A DNA stretch of 64,000 nt from contig SJRY01000216.1 in assembly GCA_011319805.1 (NCBI GenBank), positions 29,285 through 93,284 of the forward strand. Reading direction: 5' to 3'. Under the pieces are notes generated by a model. That model was not told where the DNA came from. It did not search any database and saw only the letters and a program-made list of their open reading frames with translations. Source of the DNA: Macrocybe gigantea. Taxonomy: Eukaryota; Basidiomycota; Agaricomycetes; Agaricales; Callistosporiaceae. The number at the start of each line of letters is the position of its first letter. The stretch's first letter is position 1. The position numbers and the translations under genes are program-made. Of the stretch, positions 11,485 to 22,974 are shown in pieces.

Positions 11485-12705
11485 GTGCGTTCATTCACGG
11501 TGCCAGAATATAAGAAGTCTCTGTCTTGGAACAACCGCGATCATCATGTGGACACAATTTTGAAATTCAAAGTTGGAATATCACGTCCAGGATTGGCTGC
11601 TGCGATCTTGAAACTGAGCAGGAACGACTTGGCCCGCGCCGTCAAAGTCATCAGGTATTCCACCTTTAGTTACTTCTGAGTTTCTTCTTGAGTTTTATTC
11701 CTTTTGTCTGAGTCCGATGAACAAGCAGTTCGTCAGGTATAAAATACAGCTGGATCCAGTGCCGGAATCCAACGAACACAAGCAACTCAATCATGCAATC
11801 GACGTCCTCTATACAATCTCGCAGCCGTGGATGGTGGCGGCTGTACTTCAAAGACCACCCTCATGCTTCTTTGGCACCGCGACCGGACTATGTATTCCCA
11901 AATCTGAACGACAAGAGCAAGATCAAAGTCATATGCCAACGATGCCTTGATCACCATATTGGCGAGATCCAGCGTCGTGAAGCAGATGAACATGCCGCTG
12001 GAACGCTCATGGTCATACGGACACTATCAGAGATTGAGTACGGTTGTGAGTTATCCTTTTCATAACCCGTTCATTTGTGTAATCTTATTGATTGACGTTC
12101 CTAGTGTTCAGTGAATTAGCCTCATCTCAACGGCGCATCTGGCAGGATTCTAGGTCGAATGGTCTTCTCATCCATCTACGTGACTGCAGATTTCAGATGG
12201 AGGAGATACGCAAGCGTGCACGCACTGAACTCTCCGAGATGAAGAGCTACGACTCAATGCCAATGACAAGGAACGCAAGAAGCGAGCCTTTGGAGTGTTC
12301 GCTGAAGGCCCTGCCGCCCCTAGCCCGGGAGCGACTGTATCCTCCACCAGTGCTACTTCCTCCCCATCAGATGTGCTCGAATTCGATGACACATCCGAAG
12401 CCTCTTTGCCTGCAAGTTCTCGAGCATTACAGAATATCATGCAAGATCTTATTAATAGAATCCAGCCGGAGGTAAATGAAGTCGACGAGATGGACACTAA
12501 TCTCTCTGATAGGCATATTTCAATTGCGATCAAATCTTTATTTGACTTTGAGAATGATCATTGGGTCGCGGTATCAGAGCGCAGTGCAATGGGGGGGTTG
12601 GAAGCTGAGATGGAATTGTACGACCTTCTGGACCTCGACGCAGCTGGGGAGGAGGACCTCGATGTTGATCTTGATGATACATTGGAAAATGTACTACTAC
12701 TGTAA
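11485..12705 (+). pseudogene. hAT transposase remnant with BED-type zinc finger
   Basis: Frames inside the hAT element can be joined by short introns. One exon holds CQRCLDHHIGEIQRREAD. After an intron near 12050 the next holds LLIHLRDCRFQ. Together these give a C-x2-C ... H-x3-C pattern typical of BED fingers. Later frames give a serine/proline-rich linker and an acidic tail (LDLDAAGEEDLDVDLDDT) ending at 12705. The RNase H-like catalytic core expected between them is absent, so an internal deletion is likely. A one-base frame change occurs near 12250. Confidence 0.5.
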
Positions 12706-12885
12706 CTTGTACTCGGTGATATTCACTGGAATTTCGTTATCTCATCCTTCAGTCCTATTATAGCTCCCTATAATGTGGGAAAAGTCTGGGACTATAGTCG
12801 TGACTATTCGTCAAAAGACTTCTAAGCGTCGGCTAATGGAATATCATGACTTGTCGTCGACTATTCTCTGACTGGTACAACACTG

Positions 12886-13733
12886 TTCTACATGGCACTG
12901 GGGGCGCTGCCAAGTAAGCAAACAAGGGTCCAAAGGAAACGAGTGAGGGGGTCCAGTCGGGCCGGGCGGGCCGCACTTGTGGCTTTCCCCGTGCCCCCGC
13001 GCCGGGTAACGAATATTACCTTCTTGCGGGGGGGAGGTAGTGGGGAGTCGAAACTACTTGGCACGGCCATATGGGGAGAATATGTGCGCCCGAATCCAAC
13101 TAGAAAAGATCGACCGACCGACCCCAAAAAGCAAAACACTGTAGCTTCTTGGGCAAAGTGCCAGGCAGAGGACGCTGCGCAGCCATCAAAAAAGACAAAC
13201 AGCAGAGACAACGTGAAGGAGAGTGATCGCCCACGGAGCCCCACGCTCGCAGCAAGAGGTTTGTCACACACACCATTGTAGCATGCGCAAGCCATGAGGG
13301 ACAGACGTGTCGAGTATCAAGCTAAACGCTCAGCAATCCAGGATGAATCGTGGACGACCCGGGTTCGGGCTTTTCGCTCGCCATTCACCGTTGCACACCA
13401 AGGTTTCGAGAAGAAGAAAAACAGGCCAAAGCGACGGTCATTTCCCACAGCAGTGGGAGCAGCGGGATAACGATGTCACAAATTCAGATCTAGAGGCATC
13501 TGGACGTCGTCTGGTAGAGTGAACCTCAACAGGCGCAGAAGCTCACCTTGACATAATCGATTACATTACATAATGCATTTTCCAAGATTAGATAACAGAT
13601 AACGATTATTTTTTTTACGAAGCCCATGTTCCGGTCCAGGACGGAGTTGAGTCAGAGTTTTTAAATAACATTTATATACTCGCCCACCCATCCATCGATA
13701 TCTTTCTCACTTGCGAGAAAAAAAAAAAGAAAC
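12886..13733. other. Intergenic region and SPE3-LYS9 promoter
   Basis: A G+C-rich half (12890-13300) is followed by an AT-rich stretch. The frame at 12892-13281 has no recognisable domain. TTTAAATAACATTTATATAC at 13660-13679 is a plausible AT-rich core promoter about 60-70 bp upstream of the start codon. Confidence 0.4.
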
Positions 13734-16064
13734 ATGGCACCTTTGACTCACCCATCCATCGTCGGTGCGTGTTCTCTCCATTTTCCAAGCCGTCCAAACT
13801 AAGCATACGGATCGCTCTAGATGGCTGGTTTCGCGAAATCTCGTCCCAATGGCCGGGCCAAGCCCAGTCGCTCAAAGTCAGCAAAATCCTGCACGTCGAG
13901 AAATCTCTCTACCAAGACGTGCTCGTGTTCGAATCCGCGACGTTCGGCAACGTGCTCGTGCTGGACGGCGTGATCCAGTGCACGGAGCGGGACGAGTTCT
14001 CGTACCAAGAGCTCATCGCACACCTGCCCCTCTGCGCGCATCCGAACCCCGAAAGAGTGCTCGTCATCGGCGGAGGCGACGGCGGCGTCGTGCGCGAGGT
14101 GCTCAAGCACGAGAGCGTCAAGGAGGTCGTGCTGTGCGACATCGACGAGGCGGTGCCGCGCGTCTCGAAGCAGTACCTGCCGCACATGTCCGCTCTTCTC
14201 ACCGACCCGCGTGTGACGGTGCACATCGGAGACGGCTTCGCGTTCCTCTCGTCGCACGAGTCGACATACGACGTGATCATCACCGACTCGTCCGACCCCG
14301 TCGGCCCCGCCGCCTCGCTCTTCCAAAAGCCCTACTTTGTCCTCCTCCGCGACGCGCTCCGCCAGGCGGCAACATCTCCACGCAGGGCGAGTGTCTCTGG
14401 CTGCACCTCCCACTCATCCAGGGTCTCAAGAGCGACATGAAAGACGTGTTCCCGACCGTCGAGTACGCGTACACGACGATCCCGACGTACCCGAGCGGGC
14501 AGATCGGGTTCATGCTCGCGTCAAAGGAACCCGGACGCGACCTGCGCAAACCCGTACGGTCCGTCCGCGACACGCGCTACTACAACGCAGCCATACACGC
14601 CGCGGCCTTTGTCCTGCCCGAGTTTGGACGCGCTCTGCTCGACGAAGGCAAAAACGTGTTGCCCAAGTTTGGCAGGGAGAAAAAGCTCGAGGAAGAAGTC
14701 GTGAAAGGCGGCAAGAAGGAGAAGAGGGTGCTGCTGCTCGGAAGCGGCTTCGTCGCAAGACCCTGTGCCGAGTACATCGTTCGCGATCCAGCCAACCACC
14801 TCACCATCGCGTGCCGCACGCTCAAGAGCGCGCAAGCGCTAGCCGAGGACCTGCCCAACACGAGCGCGGTCTCGCTGGACGTGACGAACGCACAGGCGCT
14901 AGAAGAGGCCGTGGCGGCGCACGATCTCGTGATCTCGCTGATCCCGTACACGCACCACGCGGCGGTGATCAAGGCGGCGATCAAGGGCAAGACGCACGTC
15001 GTGACGACGAGCTACGTCTCTCCTGCAATGCGCGAGCTGGACCAGGCTGCGAAGGAGGCGGGCATCGTCGTGCTGAACGAGGTCGGGCTGGACCCGGGTA
15101 TCGACCACTTGTACGCGGTCAAGACGGTGCAGGAGGTGCATGCCAAGGGCGGCAAGGTGAAGCAGTTCCTGTCCTACTGCGGCGGGCTTCCCGCGCCCGA
15201 GTGCTCCAACAACCCGCTCGGATACAAATTCTCGTGGTCCTCGCGCGGCGTCCTCCTCGCGCTGCTCAACTCTGCTTCATACCTCTCCAACGGCCAAGAG
15301 ACGACGATCTCAGGCAAGGACCTGATGACTCACGCTCGACCGTACTTCATCTCGCCCGCGTACGCGTTTGTCGCGTACCCGAACCGCAACTCTCTGCCGT
15401 TCAAGGAGTGGTACGGGATCCCGGAAGCGGAGACGGTCGTGCGCGGCACGCTGCGGTACCAGGGTTTCCCCGAGTTTGTCGCCGCGCTGGTGAAGCTCGG
15501 GTGGCTCGACGAGGGCAGGAAGGAGTGGCTCAGTGACGGGCTCACGTGGGCACAGGCGATGCAGCATGCGACGGGCGCTGGCAGCGCGGAAGAGAAGGCG
15601 TTGATCGAGCGGGTGAAGGAGCTCTGCGCGTTCCCGTCCGAGGCGGAAGCGGAGAGGATCGTCTCTGGCTTGAAGTGGATCGGGCTGTTCTCGCAGACGG
15701 AAAAGGTGTCGGTGCGTGCCGGCAACCTCCTGGACACGCTCTGTGCAGGCTGGAGGAGCTGATGCAGTACGAGGCCGGAGAGCGCGACCTGGTGATGCTC
15801 CAGCACAAGTTTGTGGTCGAGTGGGCGGACGGCCGGAGGGACGTGATCACTTCGACGCTCGAAAAGTACGGCAGTCCGGGCGGACATTCGGCGATGGCCG
15901 TCACTGTTGGTGTCCCATGCGGCATCGCGACGCAGCTCGTTCTCGACGGCAAGCTGCTCGCTGGTCAGCCTGGCGTGCACGCGCCGTACACTCGGGAGAT
16001 CTGCGAGCCGATCCGTGAAGAGCTAGAGAGAGAGGGACTGGGTATGGTAGAAAAGGTCCTGTGA
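13734..16064 (+). CDS. SPE3-LYS9: Spermidine synthase-saccharopine dehydrogenase fusion
   Basis: Exon 1 (13734-13764) is spliced to 13821-16064. The N-terminal third is a spermidine synthase: [17 protein letters not shown] (decarboxylated SAM binding) and [10 protein letters not shown] with the catalytic aspartate. The rest is a saccharopine reductase/dehydrogenase: Rossmann [39 protein letters not shown] and [10 protein letters not shown]. One polypeptide of about 758 residues would thus make spermidine and carry out the penultimate step of alpha-aminoadipate lysine synthesis. This chimera is known from Cryptococcus and other Basidiomycota. Two single-base losses interrupt it as written: near 14362 (LRPGGNIS context) and near 15747 (TLCxRLEELMQ context). 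Both are at homopolymers and probably assembly errors, because flanking sequence is highly conserved and strongly coding. Confidence 0.93.
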
Positions 16065-16146
16065 CGTATTAGATGACGTATTTAGGCAATAAAAGAACGC
16101 AACAACGCTTTTTGTTTTTTTTTTTGTTTTGCCTTTCCCATCGACG

Positions 16147-17877
16147 ATGCCTTCTTCTCCGAGGCCAACCCCGATCGATGGCTTCCCAACGCTGACCAGC
16201 GCCACCCAAGCAGAGACCGAGTCCGTTCTCCTCAAGCACCTGCCCGATCCCGGCACGCCCGCTCCCACGCTCTCCAAGAACGCGCACTTGCAGTTTCTCA
16301 TCCGAAATCTCGTGCAAGGATTCCCGCAGCGCTACACGAGCCAGGACGCGAGCCAGCCATGGCTGCTCTTCTGGTCCCTCCAGGCGTTCGCGGCGCTGCA
16401 GGTCGGCATCGATCCTGCGAACCGCCAGCGCATAGTTCGCAAGATCATGGCATGGCAGCACCCCGACGGTGGCTTTGGAGGCGGACCAGGACAGCAGGCG
16501 CACCTCCTCCCGACGTACGCTTCTGTGTGTGCGCTCGCGATCGTTGGCGGGCCGGGTCCGGAGGGCGGGTGGGACCAGATCGATCGGTGAGCGACGAAGC
16601 TCTGCCTTTTCCCTCCTTCTCTCCTTCTTTCTGCTTCTGATCGCGATTGAAACAAGCCAAAAGATGCACGCCTTTTTCATGTCCCTCAAGCAGCCCGACG
16701 GCTCCTTCCTCGTCTCGCGCCACGCCGAAGTCGACGTCCGCGGCATCTACTGCCTTCTCGTCACCGCCACCCTCCTCGGCATCCTCACCCCGGAGCTCGT
16801 CCGCAACACCCCCGCCTTCCTCGCATCGTGTCAGACGTACGAGGGCGGCTTTGCCTCCGCATCTCAGCCGTACTTTTCCCTGCGGGCACGCTTCTGTCTT
16901 CCCCGCGCCCAGCGCTCGGCGAGGCCCACGGCGGATACACGTTTTGTGCGCTGGCGTCGTGGATCCTTCTTCAACCGTTCATCGATCCGCAATCTTCAGA
17001 ATCGCCAAAGATCAATGCGACGCGCCTTCTCCGGTGGCTCGTCCAGATGCAGGGCGTCGAGGCCGAGCTCGGAGGGTTCAAAGGTCGCACCAACAAGCTC
17101 GTAGATGGGTGCTACTCCTGGTGGAACGGCGGCTCCTTTGCGCTCCTTGAAGCCCTTGGCGTCGGACCAAGGCACGAAGCCGCATCCGAGGACGCCGCAC
17201 CGCTGCCCCCGGAGGGTGGCGGCGAGAGCGAGACCTGGCACGACGCGGATGGTCAGTACGATCTGCTATGATCGCTCATCTCATCTCATCCCCATATTCC
17301 CCAAGATTCATTGTTCGATCGCAAGGCGCTCCAAGAATACATCCTCCTGGCCGGACAGCATCCGGCTGGCGGACTCCGTGATAAACCTCCCAAGTACGTC
17401 ATTCATCTTTCCTTTGCACACGCGTCTTGACGCAATGTCAGAGCCGCCGACGCGTATCACACGGCGTACTGCCTCTCCGGCCTCTCTGCCGCGCAGCACA
17501 AGGTCGTGCCGTCGCCGGCCCGCCGACACGACCTTCACGCCGCCTGGACGACGCCGTCCGCTCACGATGCCGACGCCGAGCTCCGCAAGCGCATATTCTG
17601 CGACGCGCTCTGCTGGTCAGAGGAAGAAGGCTCGTCCCTCATCGTCGGAGGGAAAGACAACCGCGTCGTCAGTTTCCAAGCCATCCTCTTTTTTTTTTTT
17701 TTTTTTTTTTTTGGCTGACATGTCCTCGTTGGTCAGAATGCCACGCATCCGCTGTTCAACCTCACCGCCACGCATGCCGAGGGCATCATGGCTCACTTTT
17801 ACTGCCAGACCGTCCCACCTCGCGTGAGGCGGTTCGTCGGGCGCACTGCCCCTACCGCGGGCAGCACGACGGCGTGA
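16147..17877 (+). CDS. RAM1: Protein farnesyltransferase beta subunit
   Basis: Starts MPSSPRPTPIDGFPT, 82 bp after the SPE3-LYS9 stop. It shows the prenyltransferase alpha-alpha barrel repeats: HPDGGFGGGPGQQAHLLPTY, KQPDGSFLVSRHAEVDVRG, YEGGFASASQPYF, EAHGGYTFCAL, VDGCYSWWNGGSFALL and YHTAYCLSGLS. The zinc ligands expected for farnesyltransferase beta are visible: Asp and Cys in VDGCYSWW, and His in AYHTAY. The C terminus has NLTATHAEGIMAHFY. It would act with the alpha subunit to farnesylate CaaX proteins such as Ras and pheromones. At least four introns are seen; one contains a run of 24 T. One base appears missing near 16880 (FSPAGTLL context). Confidence 0.88.
17689..17712 (+). repeat. 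Poly-T run of 24 inside the last RAM1 intron
   Basis: The uninterrupted T run lies in a 65-70 bp intron (GTCAGT...GGTCAG), probably acting as an extended polypyrimidine tract. Its exact length is unreliable given the homopolymer errors seen elsewhere. Confidence 0.7.
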
Positions 17878-18661
17878 CGCACGATGTGGGCGCACGTTCG
17901 CTCGTTTGTTCAGGTTCGCGTGAAATACAATTTATATTTAAACGACGGGCACGAGTGCACTCTTTGGTTGAGATGCGCAACACAGGCCAACGAACTGGTG
18001 CTGTGCTTTAGCTGTGGAATACCATATTAGGGCAGGGTGGGCAGTTGCAATGGAAGCACAACAGATGAAGGATGTCGCATTCTTGGACATCTCCTGCATC
18101 ATGCCCTGAAAATGTCGAGATCTTGGGTTGGAAACATCGGTGTATTGAGTCAGGATGGCAAGTCGGCAGACTTACTTGAGCATGCTCTCAGGCCACTTTG
18201 AAAACCGATCGCATTCAGGGACTTTGGTATGTCTGTAACCTTAGCCATAGGACTTTCTACGTTGTACTGTTCTTTTGCACCGACTCGAACGTCTACGTTT
18301 TCGAATCGAACACTTTGGCTGTGGAACCAATGATACATTGACGATATTTGACTGTGGGCGCTATGACTACACAAGTATGTATCTAAAAGCGACCTAATTG
18401 ACTCTGGGACACGAAATGGGACCCTCCGGCACAGCGATAGCCACCAGGATACAGGATCCAACTGAAACCCCGTGGACAGACGCCCATCGATCTCAGCTTT
18501 GTCTGCACCCGCTCTTCCTCTTTTCTCTTCCTTTCTTGCTCTCTTCTCTGCTTGGGTCTCTTTCGCCCGTCTCCAGTGTCTTTGACTGGTGAGACGAGCT
18601 TGATTGGGGCAGCCTCACTGTCTGTGATGGCGGCAACTGGGTGGAGTTTGATGTGCTTCGC
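17878..18661. other. Intergenic, no supported gene
   Basis: 3' flank of RAM1. A minus-strand frame at 18150-18461 has no recognised domain and no clear link to the unidentified gene that follows. Confidence 0.35.
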
Positions 18662-19611
18662 TCAGACCGGTCTAGTCGTTTCGGTTGAGGCTGCTGACCT
18701 GAGGTTGTTGTTTCTGAGCGTGTTGCTGTTGCGGACGTGGTGATCGTTGCTCCGAAGGTCGTTCCTGGCGTGCTTGCTTTGCGGGTGGCTACCGGGACGG
18801 TTGCTGTGGCTGGTGTTGACGCTGGTGTTGACGCTGGTGTTGATGGTGTTGTCGTTGTTGCCGCTGCTGCTGTTTCGACGATGGCGGTGGTGAGGAATGT
18901 AAGTGATGTCGACTAAGCTCTGAGAGAAAAGTCGAGAGGTGGTGGTAATTTGAGAGCCGGAGGACGTGTTGGCAGGTTGAGACAAATTTTGGCCAAGTCG
19001 GGGGAGTGTGTCTAGCATAGGGTATAGAAGAGAGCGAGCCTGGGATATTTGTGCGGGATCAGCAGCTATGAGGTAGGCCACGGAGGCCAACAATGCCACG
19101 TGGCAGACCTATGATAGCGCATATGAGAGTCTGGAACAGAGAACAGGAAAGAGACAGGCTTGCGTCAACGCTGTAGCCATCCTGTAGTCCGTCCTGGAAG
19201 ACGTTGAGGACGACGTCAGTCTGGAGGTCCATGGCAAGTCTGAGGTTGGGACATTCAGCAAAAATGCGATAGGCGCTCTCGCGTTGGCCTGCGCCAGCCA
19301 GTGCCGCCGCCGCAGCCCTGGGCCTGGGACATGGCTGAGGACCTGTGCCTGGAGGTCTTTCGCATGCTATGCCCCGGTTCGCGACATCATAGATGGTGTC
19401 GACGCTTTTCCCGCAAACAATGGGTGTGGGTTTGTGAGAGAGTAAGAGCGCATCTACGGTAAAGACCAGTGACGAAGAGGCATGACCTGGACGCGACTGA
19501 TGACTGGGTGTCCCAAAGACGAAAGAGAGCGTACCATTTCAAAGGGCGGTGAGGAGTGGAGAGGCTCCATCGACCGAGTGAGGGACCGCTGGAAAGGGGC
19601 GGCGGCAGCCA
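18662..19611 (-). CDS. Unidentified protein with Asn/Ser/Thr-rich tail
   Basis: Minus-strand frames join into a plausible two- or three-exon gene. A start near 19611 gives MAAAAPFQRSLTRSMEPLHS. A middle exon reads TPIVCGKSVDTIYDVANRG ... SAYRIFAECPNLRLAMDLQ ... VVLNVFQDGLQDGYSVDA. The last exon reads ALLASVAYLIAADPAQISQ and ends in a low-complexity tail with VNTS repeats, encoded by tandem GGTGTTGACGCT repeats near 18804-18850. I do not recognise the family. Exon phases between the first two pieces do not fit perfectly, so the start is uncertain. Confidence 0.4.
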
Positions 19612-19643
19612 TCACATTCGAGGAGGTTACAAAAGGATGTCAT

Positions 19644-21680
19644 TCAAAAGTGCAAGAGAGGGGATCCTTGGTATGCATACGTAAATAAGGAATGGAGATG
19701 TTTCCGCTCCTCAGACTCCTCGGGCACGCTGATCACCGCGTCGCGAACGTCCTGCTCTTCAGCCTCATGTGCCGACTTGTTTCCAGCCTCCCGAATCAGA
19801 TTGTTGGTTTGCAGACACCACCGTATTGCATCCTCCGTTGGACGATGGGGATTCCGCAGGTTGTAGATCACATAGTCTTCGACCGGTCTGTTTCTCGAGA
19901 GTTCAGCCCACGTGTTGAACTGGAGATCCTGGACGAAGCGGTCTCGGGCTTTGTCAAGGAGAATACGAAGACGGAGAGGTCGGATGATCTAGAACGCAAG
20001 AATAAGTGCGCAAGCGACATGAGGGAGGTTAATGACAAACCTCGAAGAGTTTCTCGTCGCCACGTCTCCGCTCCTCTTTCTCCTGTGCAAGCTCGATTTT
20101 CAGCCCTTTAAGTTCCTCTTTCTCCCGCTTAAGCTCGGTTTTCAGCCCTTCAAGTCGCTCATTGCCACGTCTCCGCTCCTCTTTCTCCCGCTCAAGCTCA
20201 TTTTTCAACCCTTTAAATTTCGTTCCCCACTCTTCGTCCCGACGTTTCATCATCATCTCAATCGTGGCAAGAAGCTGACCTGATTCGGAAGCCAGCGGCT
20301 TGGTAGCTTGTGGAGAGCATGCACTCAGAGAAGGGCAAAGAATGTCCAGCAAGAAGGCTTACCTTTCTGCTTTGCTTTCTTCTCCACATTTTCTCCCAGA
20401 GCGATATCGAGCCGGAGGCCTTGAGCCGTCATTTCCTTCTTGGTGAGTTCAAGTTCAGTGCGCGTCGTGGCAAGCTCCGAGTTGGCCGAGTCCAGGAGAG
20501 CCTCAGCGAGGTCAGCCTGGCGCTGTTGACTTTCAAGTCGAGTTTCAACTATTCGCTCTGGGACCGGCTCAAAATGGACGATGACGTGATCCTGGTCGAA
20601 CAACTCGCCGACTGAGAACGACTGGTAGTCGTCGGGCAAGCCTGTTCCGATTATGTCAGCAACATCCTGTTTGGACACAACTGATGGCGACGCACGATGC
20701 CCCTCATACGCCACACATCGCTCATCGCCAGTGACTGGCAGATCCTCCTCCGTCAGTTCACTGCCAAAGACATAGTTGATCTTATGCAACACCAGATGCC
20801 TCATCCCCTCATCCAACTCCTTCATAGGCTCATCGGGCTCGGCATCGATACTGATGCCTGGGACAATGATTCTGGACCGGATTCGGATTTTCTTCCTGGA
20901 GTTGGATCTTGAGGCTGAATGAGCTTTGGTCTGGGCAGCTTTCCTGGGGGTGGCATGGTAGGGTGATCTGATACACGGTGCACCGTTTGAGTACTTATTG
21001 CCGATGCCATGAGGCAGTCGACACTCCGCGGCATGCTCTGACTTGCCTCGTTTTCGAAGAGTGATTTCGGGGCAAATTAGTGAATTCTTTTGTACGATAA
21101 GGATTTTTTTTACAGAGTGAGCCAATAAAAGAAAATTGTGAATGTGAATGTTCCTGGCAATGATGGGGGAAAAAAAAAACAAAAGCTATCAATCACTGAC
21201 TAGTGTGGATCCGTCTTTTTTCGTGTCCGAAGGATATTTGGGAGTAGGGCTGTTGTTGATGCTCATAAAGAGAGCAAGCTTGTCGACGGTCCGCCCGCTT
21301 CCAGCTTTTTCGCCTTGTAGCAAGACCTGCTCCAGATATCCCCCTTTGTCTACCTCAGACACAGCCTTCTGTTTCAAAAGCTTGGTCACATGGCCGTTGA
21401 GAAAGTAAATGTTGAGGTCACTCTGGACTGCTGCGCCCAAGTAGTCAAGGGCAACTCGGTTAGCGATTAGGTCGCTGATGCAGCGCCTTGCGTTCTGTTG
21501 GGCACAAATGGCCTCCGGAAACAAATCCTTCTGGGACATCACCGGCAGCGACTTGGCGAGGGTCACATAGTTGAAAAACTTTGTAAGACAATCGAAACGT
21601 TGTTGATCCATGGTACAGACAGTGCTTGTGGCAAGTAAATCATGCGAGAAACAGATTTTGGTGAGGGTATCTTCCTTCAT
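19644..21680 (-). CDS. Unidentified coiled-coil protein
   Basis: A chain of minus-strand exons. 21680-21189 encodes a globular-looking segment (CFSHDLLATSTVCTMDQQRF ...). 21050-20380 encodes a basic stretch, then MRHLVLHKINYVFGSELTEE and a helical segment. 20350-20045 encodes a long heptad-like coiled coil with near-repeats of LKxELxREKEERRRGxEKL. After a 52-bp intron, 19988-19644 encodes IRPLRLRILLDKARDRF ... NRPVEDYVIYNLRNPHRP ... SAHEAEEQDVRDAV and the stop. The internal coiled-coil repeat comes from three DNA repeats of about 50-60 bp. Whether 21189-21680 is the first exon or a separate small gene is not settled. The left MULE terminus lies about 76 bp upstream of the start. No function is assigned. 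Confidence 0.5.
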
Positions 21681-21756
21681 TGATTGTGTGGCTGCTCCAT
21701 TCTAGCACCCACAATGTCACAATACAACCACACAGATGGTTGACCCGAGAGGTAGC

Positions 21757-21994
21757 CAAGTTGGCCCAAAAGATGACGTCGTCTTCAACCGTGCTTCGCT
21801 GGCACTTTTGACAAGTCCTGTCAAGTGCTCACTGTTCCGCCCCCTTCTCATCATCATCTCAATCTTTCCGCTGCTTCTCTGGATCGCGCCTCCTGCTAGA
21901 AACGGTATATTCCTTTTGGAGTGAAATTGCCCGCCGTGTCCTGTTTGTATCTATCCGCTGACAACTGTCATTGTAAAAACTGACACTGAGAATC
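21757..21994 (+). repeat. Left terminal inverted repeat of the MULE
   Basis: Nearly identical to the reverse complement of 33479-33726, from CAAGTTGGCCCAAAAGATG to TGACACTGAGAATC. The main difference is 10 extra bases in the right arm (ATGGGAGACC region). Confidence 0.85.
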
Positions 21995-22640
21995 TTTTCC
22001 AGCTGTCCTGCAATGTATCCATTCAGAGATACAGTATTTTTTTCTGGGTCATTTTTCATCCTTCTCTCATTTTCAACCCATCCTCGACACCATGTACCCC
22101 TCTGATGGTCTCAATCCTGGCTCGGATTTGCAGGCAAGCATGCCTACCATAACGACTTTCGACACGAGCTTTCCAAACCGTCTCCGCAAGGTGCTATAGT
22201 AAGCAACGACATCTCATCTATTTTCTGAACTGAGGGTGCTAAATGGTCTCCTCAGTCCCACTAGCGATGGCAAGCTCATCCCTGCCGCCAGCTGTGGAAA
22301 TATTTTGAGCAAAATCCCTCAGACTTGCCGCACTGCTTTCATGATGAACCGGTGAAGACATTCAAGATCAAAAATGGTCTTTTTGCTGGTGCCTTCACTG
22401 CGAGTTGCCGCTCAACAGCATCATGTGGCTATTTTAGTAGGTCTCTTTTTTTTCCAGTACTCAATCCATTCGTTATGGTGCTAATGGCATGTGTAGTCAA
22501 TTTTTCCGAACTCTATGCTTCTTTTGACAAGAAAGGTAGTTACGAAGGTAAACGACTTCATTCCTGTTCAATGCCATTGACTCAAGCACTTTGTAGCCTC
22601 CCCAGATATGATGCCTATCAAATGTGGAGATGCAAAAGAT

Positions 22641-22955
22641 TGTTAGGCTAGACGAATCTCAGAAGAACTCGGGCAGACTAAGTGCGAGAGTGGTCTTGAG
22701 ATGATGGCAAAAGGAATATTAAGCCTAGCGCTACTGGTACATCTGGGAGTCCTTATATACATTACAGTACTTGAGCACGGACCATGGGCTGCGCAATGCT
22801 GTGGACTGCGGATGAGTAAGACTGGAAAGAGATGACTCAGGATGACTAGGAAAGTGGGATGACTCGATGGCTGCGCGCTGCGCAGCATGATGGGGGAGAT
22901 AAGGGATGTGGGAAAGATAAGAAAATGAATAGTCCTTTGGGCGGCGTCTGTAACA
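22641..22955 (-). repeat. 3' LTR of the chromovirus
   Basis: 315 bp, differing from the 5' LTR at four positions. It abuts the polypurine tract at 22956. Confidence 0.95.
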
Positions 22956-22974
22956 TCACCCTCTCTTTAGATTC
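22956..22974 (-). promoter_or_regulatory. Polypurine tract of the chromovirus
   Basis: Immediately upstream of the 3' LTR the minus strand is purine-rich (AAAGAGAGGGTGA), the expected primer for plus-strand DNA synthesis. Confidence 0.65.

Larger units (their letters stand above)
11258..12885 (+). mobile_element. hAT-like transposon, internally deleted
   Basis: The left end CAGTGTTGTGCCGGTC (11258-11273) and the right end, read inward as CAGTGTTGTACCAGTC (12885-12870), form terminal inverted repeats with 14 of 16 matches. They begin CAG, as in hAT elements. The neighbouring 8-mers (CCTGTGTG and TTCTACAT) are not duplicated, so the target-site duplication has decayed or the ends recombined. 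GACTATTCGTC occurs subterminally at both ends (11311 and 12802). At 1.6 kb it is too short for an autonomous hAT element. Confidence 0.65.

Noticed and set aside
12892..13281. Open frame before SPE3-LYS9
   Set aside because: GC-rich, open in both directions, no recognisable motif.
14355..14370. Programmed frameshift between the two halves of SPE3-LYS9
   Set aside because: The shift lies inside the synthase domain, has no slippery site, and the same kind of single-base loss occurs in many unrelated genes here. Assembly error is simpler.
13817..14413. Minus-strand frame of 198 codons opposite the spermidine synthase
   Set aside because: Antisense to the conserved domain, with biased composition from GC-rich codons and no motif of its own.
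14337..15536. A 399-codon plus-strand frame overlapping SPE3-LYS9
   Set aside because: It is Arg/Pro-rich and lies in another frame of a very GC-rich coding region. The LYS9 frame carries all conserved motifs, so this is a shadow.
18800..18860. Possible CRISPR-like or regulatory repeat
   Set aside because: Short GGTGTTGACGCT tandem repeats without spacers, explained as low-complexity coding sequence (VNTS repeats).
21736..21924. Small membrane protein ending APPARNGIFLLE, present twice
   Set aside because: Both copies are inside the MULE inverted repeats; the similarity is that of the repeats and the starts differ.
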